From NCBI RefSeq assembly GCF_001809535.1, contig NZ_KV797910.1:270560-334559 (forward strand): a stretch of DNA of 64,000 nt. The letters run 5' to 3'. This DNA is from Aerococcus sp. HMSC062A02. GTDB taxonomy: Bacteria > Bacillota > Bacilli > Lactobacillales > Aerococcaceae. Positions 63,956 through 64,000 of this stretch are shown here, piece after piece. The notes beneath the pieces are model-generated. The model was not told the DNA's origin. It did no database searches and worked only from the letters and a program-made list of their open reading frames with translations. Within the stretch, counting starts at the first letter, position 1. Each line of letters starts with the position of its first letter. Position numbers and translations under genes: made by a program.

Positions 63956-64000
63956 TGGTCATCCACCTTATATGTCTAAAATTTAATCTTATTATACAGT

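Noticed and set aside
61937-64000. Integrated element using tRNA-Ala as attachment site
   Set aside because: No integrase gene and no repeat of the tRNA 3' end in the window.

Overview
The window is chromosomal DNA of a low-GC Gram-positive bacterium of the order Lactobacillales. The evidence is a RexAB-type recombination nuclease, PolC-type polymerase, HrcA/CIRCE with a CtsR-like box, strong AGGAGG ribosome binding sites and small lipoproteins. The mix of genes looks most like Aerococcaceae (Aerococcus-like), but this is an impression from gene content, not a placement. Most of the window is core genome, mainly on the + strand. Minus-strand units are short and bounded by hairpin terminators that can work in both directions.

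Layout. 1-5 kb: rexB (cut by the left edge) and rexA. 5.0-8.2 kb: tRNA-Gly(CCC), RNase HI, lspA, rluD, a small YneF-like protein, plsC. 8.3-11.5 kb: a SWIM/SNF2 helicase. 11.5-14.9 kb: rpsB, tsf, pyrH, frr, with an intercistronic terminator between rpsB and tsf. 15-22.3 kb: uppS, cdsA, rseP, polC. 22.3-24.9 kb: a three-gene cassette (PII-like protein, duplicated DUF1538-like membrane protein, tandem PII-like protein). 25-30.1 kb: rimP-nusA-ylxR-ylxQ-infB-rbfA. 30.2-34.4 kb: a luciferase-like oxidoreductase (minus), then truB, ribF, hemW. 34.4-38.5 kb (minus): CstA-type transporter with a LytS/LytTR two-component pair. 38.6-46.6 kb: metQ-like lipoprotein, hrcA-grpE-dnaK-dnaJ and lepA. 46.6-49.6 kb: metallo-hydrolase, phoU, the decayed end of a second metQ, a DUF4430-like lipoprotein and a sortase with a lipobox. 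49.6-56 kb: flavin oxidoreductase (minus), trkA-trkH, pyrD, fructosamine-kinase-like gene (minus). 56-59.8 kb: MoxR-like ATPase, VWA protein, an unknown protein and a thiamine-binding-like protein. 59.8-61.7 kb (minus): class-V aminotransferase and a short-chain dehydrogenase. 61.9-64 kb: tRNA-Ala(GGC), a gene-poor stretch, an AbrB-type antitoxin/RelE-type toxin pair, and a frameshifted small membrane-protein gene at the right edge.

How the parts work together. The core blocks serve translation (rpsB/tsf/frr, nusA/infB/rbfA, truB, lepA, rluD), envelope building (uppS, cdsA, plsC, rseP, lspA) and protein quality control (hrcA operon). The least described parts are the PII/DUF1538 cassette (a predicted nucleotide- or metabolite-gated transporter of unknown substrate), the lipoprotein sortase next to a DUF4430-like lipoprotein, the MoxR/VWA cassette with a metallopeptidase-like fold that has lost its HExxH residues, and the hybrid toxin-antitoxin pair with an operator-like palindrome in its promoter.
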